From assembly GCF_048984525.1 (NCBI RefSeq), contig NZ_JBMGJC010000004.1:1-64000 (forward strand): a DNA stretch of 64,000 nt, in the 5' to 3' direction. Source of the stretch: Syntrophopropionicum propionicicum_A (GTDB taxonomy: Bacteria; Bacillota; Desulfotomaculia; Desulfotomaculales; Pelotomaculaceae). The notes under the pieces were generated by a model that made no database searches, was not told the origin of the DNA, and saw nothing but the letters and a program-made list of their open reading frames with translations. How positions within the stretch are numbered: position 1 is the stretch's first letter; the number at the start of each line of letters is the position of its first letter. This document shows positions 43,644-52,342 of this stretch, piece after piece. The position numbers and the translations under genes are program-made.

Positions 43644-44522
43644 TTGAAAATAGGTACTGTGTCCGGTGTGGAGATCCATCTGAACAATGCGTTCCTGGCC
43701 TTGCTGGGGCTGTTTTTCGCAGCCGGAGTGCTGGGAAAAGGGCTGATTGCCTTCTCTGTCGTGCTGCTGCACGAACTGGCCCATGTCGCGGTTGCCCGCC
43801 GTTTCGGCGTAAACGTATCGGATGTTGAACTGCTCCCTTTTGGCGGGGTCAGCCGCATCGGCGGCGAAGTAGTTTTGGAGCCTTCCAGGGAAGTATTGGT
43901 GGCCGCTGCCGGCCCGGCAGCAAACCTTTTGCTGGCCGGCCTGGGAACAGCCTTAAAAGGTTTCTGGCCGTGGGGCGATGAACTGGTTAATTTCTTTCTT
44001 CAGTGCAACCTCCTGGTTGCCGCTTTCAACCTGCTGCCGGCGCTGCCCCTGGACGGCGGGAGGGTTTTTCGCGCTTACCTGGCAAAGAGGGTGGGATTTA
44101 GACAGGCTACTTATAAAGCGGCATGGCTGGGTCAGTTCTGGGGCTTGTCGATAATACTCCTGGGGGCCGCGGGCCTGTTACTGGGCTTATCCGGCCTTGA
44201 TATTCTGATCACAGGGAGTTTTCTTCTTTATGCGGCCACCCGTGAAAAAGGGCTGGCGCCGTTCCACTTTATCAGGCATCTTACCCAAAAAAAGCTTGAG
44301 CTCGTCGCGGCTGGGGTGCTGCCGGCCGAGCCCCTGGTTTCTTTTGACTATGTGCGAATAGGAGACATTATCAAGTCTTTTATCCCGCAGAGATTCCATG
44401 TGGTAATGCTGCTGGATAAGGACTGGCATTACAAAGGTGTGGTCAGCGAGGCTCAGATAGTTGACGCTCTGCTCAAAGATGGTGTGGACATTAAAATGGG
44501 TGATTTGAACAAAATCACATAG
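43644..44522 (+). CDS. spoIVFB: SpoIVFB-like intramembrane metalloprotease (M50)
   Basis: 292-residue site-2-type protease. HELAH in the second membrane segment and NLLPALPLDGGRV form the zinc site. Four to six membrane helices are followed by a cytoplasmic domain (FDYVRIGDIIKSFIPQRFHVV) of CBS type. In B. subtilis the homologue activates SigK in the mother cell. TTG start behind AGAGAGG. Paired with SpoIVFA. Confidence 0.92.
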   Translation: MKIGTVSGVEIHLNNAFLALLGLFFAAGVLGKGLIAFSVVLLHELAHVAVARRFGVNVSDVELLPFGGVSRIGGEVVLEPSREVLVAAAGPAANLLLAGLGTALKGFWPWGDELVNFFLQCNLLVAAFNLLPALPLDGGRVFRAYLAKRVGFRQATYKAAWLGQFWGLSIILLGAAGLLLGLSGLDILITGSFLLYAATREKGLAPFHFIRHLTQKKLELVAAGVLPAEPLVSFDYVRIGDIIKSFIPQRFHVVMLLDKDWHYKGVVSEAQIVDALLKDGVDIKMGDLNKIT

Positions 44523-44788
44523 GTTTGTTAAATATTTCATCCATCCTGTTTATCTATGCTTCACCCCTTTCCTCATCCTGCTTCTTTACTTCCTGCCGTT
44601 TTGCTTCAGGCCGCGCGCTTTCAAAAAGTATACTGTATTTCAGCCGGCACCCCTGTAAAAATAGAAAAATTTAGTATATAATTGCCAGGAACCATGTTAA
44701 TTGCCATTAATGGTCTGCCTCAGGAATATTTTACCGTTTGTTTTGGGGAATACTACTTTTAATCATTATTTACGGGGAGCATGACACC

Positions 44789-46636
44789 ATGGACAAGCTG
44801 GAACAAATTTTACCCCTGGTAAAAAAGCCGGCCCGTTACACGGGCGGAGAATGGAACTCTATACGCAAGGACTGGGACAAAACAGAACTCAAGACTGTCT
44901 TCGCCTTTCCTGATGTCTATGAGGTCGGCATGTCCCATTTAGGGATGCAGATTCTGTACAATATTGTCAACAACCGGCCGGATGCTTTAATGGAGAGGGT
45001 ATTCGCCCCCTGGCCGGATATGGCGGAGAAGATGCGTGATAACGGCCTGGCCCTGTTCGCCCTGGAATCTCAAAGGCCGGTTAAGGATTTTGATATAGCT
45101 GCTTTTACCCTGCAGTACGAGATGAGCTATTCAAATATCCTGTATATGCTGGACCTGGCCGGCATCCCAATGCGGGCCGGGCACAGAAATGAAGAAGATC
45201 CCCTGGTAATAGCGGGTGGGCCGTGCGCTTTCAATCCTGAGCCGATGGCGGATTTTATTGATATTTTTGTAATTGGCGAAGGCGAAGAAGTTATCAATGA
45301 ACTGCTTGATGTAGTGCTGGCTGGTAAAAGGAGAAAGCTGGGGAAGAAAGAAATCCTGCTTGAGGCGGCAGGTATTACCGGTATTTATGTGCCATCCCTC
45401 TATAACGTTTATTACCGTGAGGACGGGGCTTTTTTAAAGATTTCTCCGGTGCGCGAAGGAGTGCCGGCAAAGATAACCAAAAGGGTGCTTAAGGATTTTG
45501 ACGCCGCCCCCTTTCCGGTAAAACCTGTTGTGCCTTCCACGGAAGCTGTGCATGACCGCATGATGATAGAAGTCTTAAGGGGATGTACCAGGGGCTGCCG
45601 TTTTTGCCAGGCCGGTATCATCTACCGTCCGGTCCGGGAGAAAAAACCTGAAACGGTACTGCGCCAGACTGCCGAACTGGTTAAAAATACCGGCTTCGAC
45701 GAAATTTCACTGACATCCCTCAGCACCAGCGACTACAGCCCGGTCCTGGGAGTAATCAGGGCGATTGCGGAGGAGCATGCTGGAAAGGGAGTTAATGTAT
45801 CGCTGCCTTCCCTGCGGGCGGACCATTTTTCGGTGGACTTGGCCAAGGAAGTCCAGCGCGTACGCCGCTCCAGCCTTACATTCGCCCCGGAGGCAGGCAC
45901 ACAGCGGCTCAGGGATGTAATTAACAAAGGCGTAACGGAAGACGACCTGATGGAAGCGGTAGGGGCGGCCTTCAGGGAGGGATGGCAGGCGGTAAAATTA
46001 TATTTTATGATTGGCCTGCCCACAGAAACTGATGACGATCTGGAGGGAATTGCCCGGCTGGCCAGGGAGGTTCTGGCTCTGGGACGAAAAAGCGGCGTAC
46101 CCCGCGGGCGTTTGAAAGTGACGGCCAGTGTTTCGTCGTTCGTACCCAAACCGCATACCGTGTTCCAGTGGGAACCACAGGAACCGCTTGGGTCCCTGAA
46201 ATGGAAACATCATGTCCTTTCATTTAAAGCAAGAGACCGTGGTTTAACGTTTAATTACCATGACGCTGACCTCAGCTTCATTGAAGCTGTATTTGCCAGG
46301 GGAGACAGGCGGCTGGGGGATGTGCTGGCCAGGGCTTTTGAATTGGGGTGCCGGTTTGACGGGTGGTCGGAATATTTTAACAAGGAACTGTGGCTGGAGG
46401 CCTTCCGCCTGGCCGGGCTTGACCCGGAGACTTATGCTTACCGCCGGTACAGCTATGACGACCCGCTGCCCTGGGACCACATTGACGCCGGAGTATCCAG
46501 GCAGTATCTTGTCCTTGAGCATAAACGGGCCATGGAAGGCGCCGTTACCCCGGACTGCCGCGGCGGTCACTGCCCCGGATGCGGATTATGCCCCGCTCTG
46601 GAGATTGAACCTTTCTACGCGGGGAGTGATCTGTGA
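44789..46636 (+). CDS. TIGR03960-type radical SAM protein
   Basis: A 615-residue radical SAM protein with a B12-binding-like N-terminal region (VYEVGMSHLGMQILYNIVN) and CX3CX2C in RGCTRGCRFCQAG. In many bacteria it is encoded with, or fused to, the DUF2344 protein that follows here with a one-base overlap. Substrate not known; conserved linkage with RNase G and ribosomal protein genes suggests RNA or ribosome modification. The ATG at 44789 follows GGGGAGC and is preferred over the longer frame. A Cys-rich end (CRGGHCPGCGLC) may hold another metal. Confidence 0.88.
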   Translation: MDKLEQILPLVKKPARYTGGEWNSIRKDWDKTELKTVFAFPDVYEVGMSHLGMQILYNIVNNRPDALMERVFAPWPDMAEKMRDNGLALFALESQRPVKDFDIAAFTLQYEMSYSNILYMLDLAGIPMRAGHRNEEDPLVIAGGPCAFNPEPMADFIDIFVIGEGEEVINELLDVVLAGKRRKLGKKEILLEAAGITGIYVPSLYNVYYREDGAFLKISPVREGVPAKITKRVLKDFDAAPFPVKPVVPSTEAVHDRMMIEVLRGCTRGCRFCQAGIIYRPVREKKPETVLRQTAELVKNTGFDEISLTSLSTSDYSPVLGVIRAIAEEHAGKGVNVSLPSLRADHFSVDLAKEVQRVRRSSLTFAPEAGTQRLRDVINKGVTEDDLMEAVGAAFREGWQAVKLYFMIGLPTETDDDLEGIARLAREVLALGRKSGVPRGRLKVTASVSSFVPKPHTVFQWEPQEPLGSLKWKHHVLSFKARDRGLTFNYHDADLSFIEAVFARGDRRLGDVLARAFELGCRFDGWSEYFNKELWLEAFRLAGLDPETYAYRRYSYDDPLPWDHIDAGVSRQYLVLEHKRAMEGAVTPDCRGGHCPGCGLCPALEIEPFYAGSDL

Positions 46637-47325
46637 TGTACAGGTATAGAATGATGTACGCCAAAGAAGGTCCTGCCAAATATATCTCTCACCTTGACCT
46701 GATCAGAGCTTTTGAACGGGCGGCAAGGAGAGCCGGTCTTCCCGTCGCTTTTACGCAGGGATTCAACCCGCACCCAAAACTTTCGTTTGCCGCCCCGCTG
46801 GCGGTAGGCACATCCGGAGAAGCGGAATTTGCGGATATTGAACTCACGGAGAATATTCCAGCCGGAGTTGTGGCAAAATCTCTTTCAGAAGTCATGCCGG
46901 AAGGGCTGCGGCTGATTGAGGTCAGGATGGTTGCGGAATCCGCGCCGGCCCTGATGGCCATAGTCGACCGGGCTGCCTATACTGCCAGGGCCGTGCTTGA
47001 GACTTATCCTGAAAAGGAGGCGCTGGCAGGCGCTGTGGCCGACTTTTGGGCGAAGCCGGAGGTCCTGGTTGAGCGCCGCAGCAAGACGGGTGATAAGAGA
47101 AAGTACGACATAAAGCCTGGTATTTTGGCGATGTCGGCCCGGATAAATAATGATATAATAGAAATTGAAGCGGAATTGAAAACTGGCAGCAACGGCAATA
47201 TCAGATGCGAAGAACTTATTGCCGCTTTTATGGCGGAGAGTGGACTAAAGGCGCGGGGGAATTTTGTATTGCGCCGCAGAGCGCTGTACGCCGCCGGGCA
47301 AAGTGAGCGGGAAATGCTGTGGTAG
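46636..47325 (+). CDS. TIGR03936/DUF2344 radical SAM-associated protein
   Basis: 229 residues, starting with MYRYRMMYAKEGPAKYISHLDL, the hallmark of DUF2344. The HLDLIRAFERAARRAGLPVAFTQG segment resembles RNA-guide folds seen in tRNA-modification partners. ATG overlaps the previous stop (TGATG), so the two proteins are co-translated and probably form one enzyme. Confidence 0.88.
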   Translation: MYRYRMMYAKEGPAKYISHLDLIRAFERAARRAGLPVAFTQGFNPHPKLSFAAPLAVGTSGEAEFADIELTENIPAGVVAKSLSEVMPEGLRLIEVRMVAESAPALMAIVDRAAYTARAVLETYPEKEALAGAVADFWAKPEVLVERRSKTGDKRKYDIKPGILAMSARINNDIIEIEAELKTGSNGNIRCEELIAAFMAESGLKARGNFVLRRRALYAAGQSEREMLW

Positions 47326-47382
47326 ATAAAAAAGAGATATAAATAAAAAATGTTGTTTTATGTATGGAAGGGATAGGGTTGT

Positions 47383-49074
47383 ATGTTGAAGGAAATTGTT
47401 GTTAATGTTGGCGAGGAAGAAACCAGGGTAGCTGTTCTTGAAGATAAATTACTTGTGGAAATATATATTGAGCGGTCTATCAACCAGCGCCTCGTCGGCA
47501 ATATATTTAAAGGCCGGGTTGAGAATGTGCTGCCCGGCATGCAGGCCGCCTTTGTAAATATCGGGTTGGAAAAAAACGCTTTTTTATATGTCGAAGACGC
47601 CCTTCCGGCCAATTCACCGGACGGAAGCGGGAATGCCGGGTATACCCTGGGCGCCAATATTTGTGATATTTTAAAGCAGGGACAGGAAATCCTGGTACAG
47701 ATAGTCAAGGAACCTATCGGCACCAAGGGCCCCAGGGTTACCACCCACATTACCCTGCCCGGCCGTTACCTTGTGTTGATGCCCACGGTGGATTATATAG
47801 GCATCTCACGGCGGATCGAGTCAGATAAGGAAAGGGAGCGATTAAAGGACCTTGCCTCAAGGGTCAAACCTGAAGGAATGGGTGTTATTGTCCGCACAGT
47901 GGCGGAGGGCGTGGAAGAAGAGGAACTGCGCCAGGACATCTCCCTGTTGACCAAACTGTGGCGTAAAATTTTAAGCAGGGCCGCCCACGGCACTGTCCCA
48001 AACGTGGTGCACCGTGACCTGGAGCTGGTCCAGCGGATCCTGCGCGATGTCTTTACTGAGGACGTTGACCGTTTGATCCTGGACTCGCGGTACGAGTATG
48101 AAAAAGTACTGGAACTGCAGGATATTTCCAACCCCCGCCTGAAACTCAAAGTATTTTTGGACGAGCGGGAGAATATTTTTGAAGAATACGGTATTGAACA
48201 GGAAATAGAAAGGGCTTTAAACCATAAAGTCTGGCTGAAATGCGGCGGCTACCTTGTGATCGACCAGGCCGAAGCCCTCACGGCAATCGATGTGAACACC
48301 GGCAAGTACGTGGGGACGACCAACCTGGAAGACACAGTCCTGAAGACCAACCTTGAAGCCGCCTGTGAGATTGCCCACCAGCTTCGCCTGCGAAAAATCG
48401 GCGGGATCGTTATTGTCGATTTTATTGATATGACCCAGGAAGCACACCGTAACCAGGTGCTGCAGGCCCTGGAGGAAGAGATCAAGAAGGACAAGACCAA
48501 AACAAATATCCTGGGTATTACACAGCTTGGCCTGGTGGAGATGACCCGCAAAAAGGTGCGCCCGAGCCTGGCCGAGGTGCTGCAGAAACCATGTCCATAC
48601 TGTGAGGGCAGGGGGAAGGTCCTTTCCGAGGAAACGCTGGGTATAAACTTTAAAAACCAGATTTACAACGCCGCCCGCCAGACCACGGCGCAGACCATAC
48701 TGGTTGAGGCAAACCCGGTGGTGGCGGCGCGCCTGATCGGCAGCGGCGGGGCCAGTCTGCGCGATTTGGAAAACAAGACTGGCAAGAGCCTGTATATCCG
48801 TGGCTCTACCGGACACCATATAGAATCTGTCACCATCAGGCCGCTTCACGATAATGATGAAATCAAGGCCAACACGCTGCCTGTCAAACCCGGCGAGGTC
48901 CTTGAAGTCAGGGTGGAAGAGCCCCATGTGACAAATTTTCATGACGGCATAGCCAGGGTAAACGGCTTTATCCTGGATATTGAGGGCGCCGCAGCCTTTG
49001 TCGGGGAAACTATTCCGGTGGAAGTAAGCAAGGTCTACCGCACATACGCCAAAGCGCGCCCGGTAAGAATATAA
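47383..49074 (+). CDS. rng: Ribonuclease E/G-family endoribonuclease
   Basis: 563 residues, RNase G type without the long C-terminal scaffold of RNase E. S1 domain at about 35-120 with a Gly/Ser/Pro insert (NSPDGSGNAG); catalytic core with AIDVNTGKYVG and IVIVDFIDM (Mg-binding Asp residues); the zinc link CPYCEGRGKV. The extreme end continues with a TRAM-like stretch (VTIRPLHDNDEIK onward). ATG at 47383. Confidence 0.95.
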   Translation: MLKEIVVNVGEEETRVAVLEDKLLVEIYIERSINQRLVGNIFKGRVENVLPGMQAAFVNIGLEKNAFLYVEDALPANSPDGSGNAGYTLGANICDILKQGQEILVQIVKEPIGTKGPRVTTHITLPGRYLVLMPTVDYIGISRRIESDKERERLKDLASRVKPEGMGVIVRTVAEGVEEEELRQDISLLTKLWRKILSRAAHGTVPNVVHRDLELVQRILRDVFTEDVDRLILDSRYEYEKVLELQDISNPRLKLKVFLDERENIFEEYGIEQEIERALNHKVWLKCGGYLVIDQAEALTAIDVNTGKYVGTTNLEDTVLKTNLEAACEIAHQLRLRKIGGIVIVDFIDMTQEAHRNQVLQALEEEIKKDKTKTNILGITQLGLVEMTRKKVRPSLAEVLQKPCPYCEGRGKVLSEETLGINFKNQIYNAARQTTAQTILVEANPVVAARLIGSGGASLRDLENKTGKSLYIRGSTGHHIESVTIRPLHDNDEIKANTLPVKPGEVLEVRVEEPHVTNFHDGIARVNGFILDIEGAAAFVGETIPVEVSKVYRTYAKARPVRI

Positions 49075-49085
49075 ACATCCAAAAA

Positions 49086-49145
49086 CGTGTCAAGAGAACC
49101 GTCCCCTTGACACGTTCGTGTCAAGGGGACGGTTCTCTTAACACG
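49086..49145. repeat. Long palindromic GTGTCAAGAGAACCGTCCCC element
   Basis: Two 29-base arms (49086-49114 and 49117-49145) are inverted copies with a single mismatch and a TT loop. Each arm is itself bounded by CGTGTCAAG and CTTGACACG, so each can fold alone as well. No transposase is near. It lies between rng and the rplU promoter and could act as a terminator-like hairpin. Similar GAGAACCGTCCCC sequences are known as dispersed elements in clostridia; copies outside this window were not checked. Confidence 0.85.
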
Positions 49146-49148
49146 CTA

Positions 49149-49176
49149 TTGACAAATAAAACTTGTATGTTAAAAT
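49149..49176 (+). promoter_or_regulatory. SigA promoter of rplU-rpmA
   Basis: TTGACA (49149-49154), 16-base spacer, TAAAAT (49171-49176). Starts a leader of about 110 bases before rplU. Confidence 0.75.
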
Positions 49177-49183
49177 GTTGTAT

Positions 49184-49292
49184 TGTAGGTATTTAAAAAG
49201 TATTATGGTACCGCGCGGAACTGGTTTTAAAGAGGGTTAGATTTGCGAGCCCCTACCTGTTTCCGGCGTGTCCCGAATGAGGGGGTTAGAGT
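49184..49292 (+). promoter_or_regulatory. Possible L21 leader
   Basis: The untranslated leader of rplU contains several GC-rich segments (GCGAGCCCC, TTCCGGCG, GAGGGGG) able to pair. Firmicute rplU transcripts often carry an autoregulatory L21 leader here. Position supports it; the consensus could not be aligned by eye. Confidence 0.35.
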
Positions 49293-49293
49293 A

Positions 49294-49605
49294 ATGTATG
49301 CGATTATTGAGACTGGCGGCAAACAGTACCGTGTTCAGGAAGGCGACATGCTGAATGTGGAGAAATTGCCCGCCGAAGCCGGCGAAGTAGTGGAAATAGA
49401 CAAGGTGCTGGCTGTAGTGAACGGTGAAGAAATTAAGATCGGCACTCCCATGGTGCAGGGCGCCAAGGTAATCCTGAAAGTGCTCCGCAGCGGAAGAGAC
49501 AAAAAGATTATCGTCTTCAAGTTTAAAGCGAAGAAAAACTACCGGCGCAAGCAGGGGCACAGACAGCCGTTTTCCCAGGTGCTAGTTGAAAAAATTGAAT
49601 CCTGA
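49294..49605 (+). CDS. rplU: 50S ribosomal protein L21
   Basis: 103 residues, complete: MYAIIETGGKQYRVQEGD start, KVLAVVNGEEIKIGTP, FKAKKNYRRKQGHRQPF and the C-terminal VLVEKIES. ATG 49294 is used; an upstream frame is only leader. In most Firmicutes a gene for the L27-processing protease Prp (ysxB) stands between rplU and rpmA; here only 32 bases separate them. Confidence 0.98.
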   Translation: MYAIIETGGKQYRVQEGDMLNVEKLPAEAGEVVEIDKVLAVVNGEEIKIGTPMVQGAKVILKVLRSGRDKKIIVFKFKAKKNYRRKQGHRQPFSQVLVEKIES

Positions 49606-49637
49606 CAGGAATTTTTTAATAGGAGAGGTGATTTACT

Positions 49638-49910
49638 TTGGCACATAAGAAAGGTGTAGGCAGCTCACGTAACGGCCGCGACTCCAAACCCAAAATGCTT
49701 GGGGTAAAGAGAGCGGACGGGCAGTTTGTTTCAGCGGGCTGCATCCTGGTCCGGCAGCGCGGCACCAAAATCCACCCCGGCCGCAATGTGGGTATCGGCT
49801 CTGATGATACTCTATTTGCCAAGGTCGACGGCCTGGTAAGCTTTGACCGGCTAGGACGCGATAAGAAAACTGTCAGCGTGATTCCGGAGACAGTGGCAGT
49901 ATCTTCATAA
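49638..49910 (+). CDS. rpmA: 50S ribosomal protein L27, without N-terminal extension
   Basis: 90 residues: AHKKGVGSSRNGRDSKPKMLG at the N-terminus and the usual core (GRNVGIGSDDTLFAKVDGLV). The Firmicute-type extension with LQLFASKK-like cleavage site is absent; the protein starts directly at the mature end. TTG start after AGGAGAGG. This fits the missing prp gene. Confidence 0.97.
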   Translation: MAHKKGVGSSRNGRDSKPKMLGVKRADGQFVSAGCILVRQRGTKIHPGRNVGIGSDDTLFAKVDGLVSFDRLGRDKKTVSVIPETVAVSS

Positions 49911-49936
49911 GAATAATACAGCTTTAGCATGACATA

Positions 49937-49979
49937 AACACTGTTTTCATGCCGCAAGGTTTGAAGACAGTGTTTTTAT
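49937..49979 (+). terminator. Terminator after rpmA
   Basis: AAACACTGTTTTC pairs with GAAGACAGTGTTT around a 14-base loop, followed by TTATTT. Confidence 0.75.
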
Positions 49980-50110
49980 TTGGGAAACATGGAAACAAGG
50001 AGCAGTTCTTTCTGTTTCCTTTAAAAAGAGATTTTTTTAGATTTTCCATTTTAAAGGAAAAGAAGTGATGTTTGTCGAATCAATCAACGCCTGAAAGGAG
50101 TTGGCAATAA

Positions 50111-50698
50111 ATGAATCTAGAAAAACTGTTAGAGATAATCCAGGTGCAGAGGCATGATTTTTTAAATCACCTTCAGGTTATTTCAGGTTTTCTGCAGTTA
50201 AATAAACCTGAAAGGATACGGGAGTATATTGAGCTTGTCACAGCAGATATGAGTGTTATGAGCCAAACAGCCCGGTTAAAGATACCCGAGATCACGGCTG
50301 CTCTATTAGTGGGGTTTAATGAAGCCGCAAAATACCAGGCTGAAATGGAACTAGCGATAAATTCCAACCTGGATCAATGCACGGTGCCCGGACCTGTTGC
50401 TGGCGGTGCGCTGGGGAGTGTAATAGAAGTTTTTCTTCGCAATTTGTCCTCTTCTGAATCGTACGCGAGAAATTTCACGGTCAGGCTAGCAGAAAACGGC
50501 ACAGGGCATACTATCTGCCTTCGCAGCCCGGCATTTTGTATAGCGGACCCGGTGTTGTTAAAAAAAGACCTTGAGCCTGTAAAAGAGTTGCTTAATAAAT
50601 ATGCCGGGGAGTTAAAAACAGCGTTTTCAAGCGAAATACTTGAAATCTTTTTAGACTTCCCTGGAAAACGGGCCGAAAATGGGCAAACTATTGGTTGA
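50111..50698 (+). CDS. spo0B: Spo0B-like sporulation phosphotransferase
   Basis: 195 residues. QRHDFLNHLQVISGFLQLN is the phospho-His helix (His15) of the Spo0B/SpoOB_a type. The C-terminal half is a degenerate kinase-like fold with no ATP-binding N/G boxes, as expected for Spo0B, which relays phosphate from Spo0F to Spo0A. The gene order rpmA-spo0B-obg is the same as in Bacillus and supports the call. ATG behind AAAGGAG. Confidence 0.85.
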   Translation: MNLEKLLEIIQVQRHDFLNHLQVISGFLQLNKPERIREYIELVTADMSVMSQTARLKIPEITAALLVGFNEAAKYQAEMELAINSNLDQCTVPGPVAGGALGSVIEVFLRNLSSSESYARNFTVRLAENGTGHTICLRSPAFCIADPVLLKKDLEPVKELLNKYAGELKTAFSSEILEIFLDFPGKRAENGQTIG

Positions 50699-50777
50699 CC
50701 GGAAGTTGGCAGGCACAGCGCTGTAATTTTTTTCTGCCGCGGTTTATTTTAATTTTGAAATCCAAGCAGGTGATTAT

Positions 50778-52040
50778 ATGTTTTTTGATAAGGCGAAGAT
50801 TTATGTCAAGGGCGGTGACGGCGGCAACGGCTGCGTGGCTATGCGCAGGGAAAAGTATGTCCCGGAAGGGGGGCCCTGGGGCGGTGACGGCGGCAGGGGC
50901 GGTGCTGTTATCTTCAGGGCTGATGAAGGACTGCGCACCCTGGTCGATTTTCGGTACAAACGTCACTATAAAGCGGAACGCGGCCGGCACGGGGAAGGCA
51001 AAAATATGCAAGGGGCATCCGGCGGGGACCTGATCGTACGTGTGCCGTCCGGTACCTTGATCAGGGATGACGATACAGGAGAACTAATTGCCGACCTGGT
51101 CAGAAACGGGCAGGAGGCGGTGGTGGCCCGCGGCGGCCGGGGCGGCAGGGGAAACGCGCACTTTGCCACCCCTAACAACAAGGCGCCCAAAATGGCGGAG
51201 AATGGAGAGCCGGGTGAGGAACGCTGGCTGAACCTGGAGCTCAAGCTGCTGGCGGATGTGGGCCTGGTGGGCTTCCCCAACGCGGGTAAATCAACATTGA
51301 TTTCACAGGTATCGGCGGCTAAACCCAAAATAGCGAATTATCCCTTTACCACCATTACCCCGAATCTGGGCGTGGTCCGGGTGGAGGAAGGCCGGAGTTT
51401 TGTGATGGCCGATATACCGGGCCTGATCGAGGGAGCGCATGCCGGAACAGGCCTTGGACATGATTTTTTAAGACATGTTGAGCGGACACGCCTGCTTATA
51501 CATGTCCTTGACACAGCGGGCAGCGAAGGACGCGACCCGGTGGAAGACTTTCTGGTAACAAAGCGGGAATTGTCCCTTTACAACCCTGTCCTCGGTGAAA
51601 TGCCCCAGGTTATCGCGGCAAATAAAATGGACCTGGACGAGTCCGGTAAAAACCTGAACAGACTGAGAGAGGCTTACGGCGGTAATTATGAAATATTTCC
51701 GGTTTCAGCGGCAACCGGCGAAGGCCTGGATAAGCTGATTTACAGAGTGGCCGAACTTGTTGAAAATATCCCCCTCAAGATGCCTGAGTCCGCGCAGCAC
51801 CCGGTGGTGCACAGGCCCGAACCTCGTTTCAGCGTTTATCACGAGGAAGGTGCTTATTATGTGAAAGGCAAAGAAATAGAGCGCCACGTGGCCATGACAA
51901 ACATGGATAACGAGGAAGCGGTGGAACGCCTGCAGTGGATCATCAAGCGGATGGGGATTGAGGATGAACTCAAGTCAGCGGGCATAAAAGAAGGAGATAC
52001 GGTGAAAATCGGCAAGTTTGAATTTGAGTATTTCGAGTAA
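50778..52040 (+). CDS. obg: GTPase ObgE/CgtA
   Basis: 420 residues. The Gly-rich Obg fold at the N-terminus (VKGGDGGNGCVAMRREKYVPEGGP), the G domain with GFPNAGKST, DIPGLIEGAH and NKMD, and a C-terminal OCT domain (RFSVYHEEGAYYVKGKEIERH). A 50S assembly and stress GTPase. ATG after AAGCAGGTG. Confidence 0.97.
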   Translation: MFFDKAKIYVKGGDGGNGCVAMRREKYVPEGGPWGGDGGRGGAVIFRADEGLRTLVDFRYKRHYKAERGRHGEGKNMQGASGGDLIVRVPSGTLIRDDDTGELIADLVRNGQEAVVARGGRGGRGNAHFATPNNKAPKMAENGEPGEERWLNLELKLLADVGLVGFPNAGKSTLISQVSAAKPKIANYPFTTITPNLGVVRVEEGRSFVMADIPGLIEGAHAGTGLGHDFLRHVERTRLLIHVLDTAGSEGRDPVEDFLVTKRELSLYNPVLGEMPQVIAANKMDLDESGKNLNRLREAYGGNYEIFPVSAATGEGLDKLIYRVAELVENIPLKMPESAQHPVVHRPEPRFSVYHEEGAYYVKGKEIERHVAMTNMDNEEAVERLQWIIKRMGIEDELKSAGIKEGDTVKIGKFEFEYFE

Positions 52041-52089
52041 TCGGCTCTTCAATTGGATATGGTGCTATGGTATACTTTTCCCAACCAAA

Positions 52090-52290
52090 CAAATTGACAG
52101 GATTTACAGGATTATTAAGGATTTACAGGATTATAATATTTTCAAAATCAAATAAACCATGAATATAAATTTTAATAATCTTGTTTGTACTCCGGATTTA
52201 TAACCCAGAAGTATAAAAATTAAATAATACTTAATAAACGTCCTTAATCCTGTTAATCGGTTTTTAAATCCTGTTAATCCTGTCAATTTG
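52090..52290. repeat. AGGATTAAC-family element with terminal inverted repeats
   Basis: About 200 bases bounded by perfect 15-base inverted repeats CAAATTGACAGGATT (52090-52104) and AATCCTGTCAATTTG (52276-52290). Inside are further units such as TTTACAGGATTATTAAGGATTTACAGGATT on the left and the reverse complement type (CTTAATCCTGTTAATC, AATCCTGTTAATCC) on the right. It fills the obg-proB gap; no gene is present. Confidence 0.75.
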
Positions 52291-52342
52291 TTTTTAATGA
52301 TTTTTGATAGGATGATATGTTTTAGATAGTTGGGTGAGATAT

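Noticed and set aside
49086..49145. Insertion sequence or CRISPR-like array
   Set aside because: No transposase frame and no regularly spaced repeats with unique spacers; it is one palindrome. No CRISPR array or complete IS was seen anywhere in the window.
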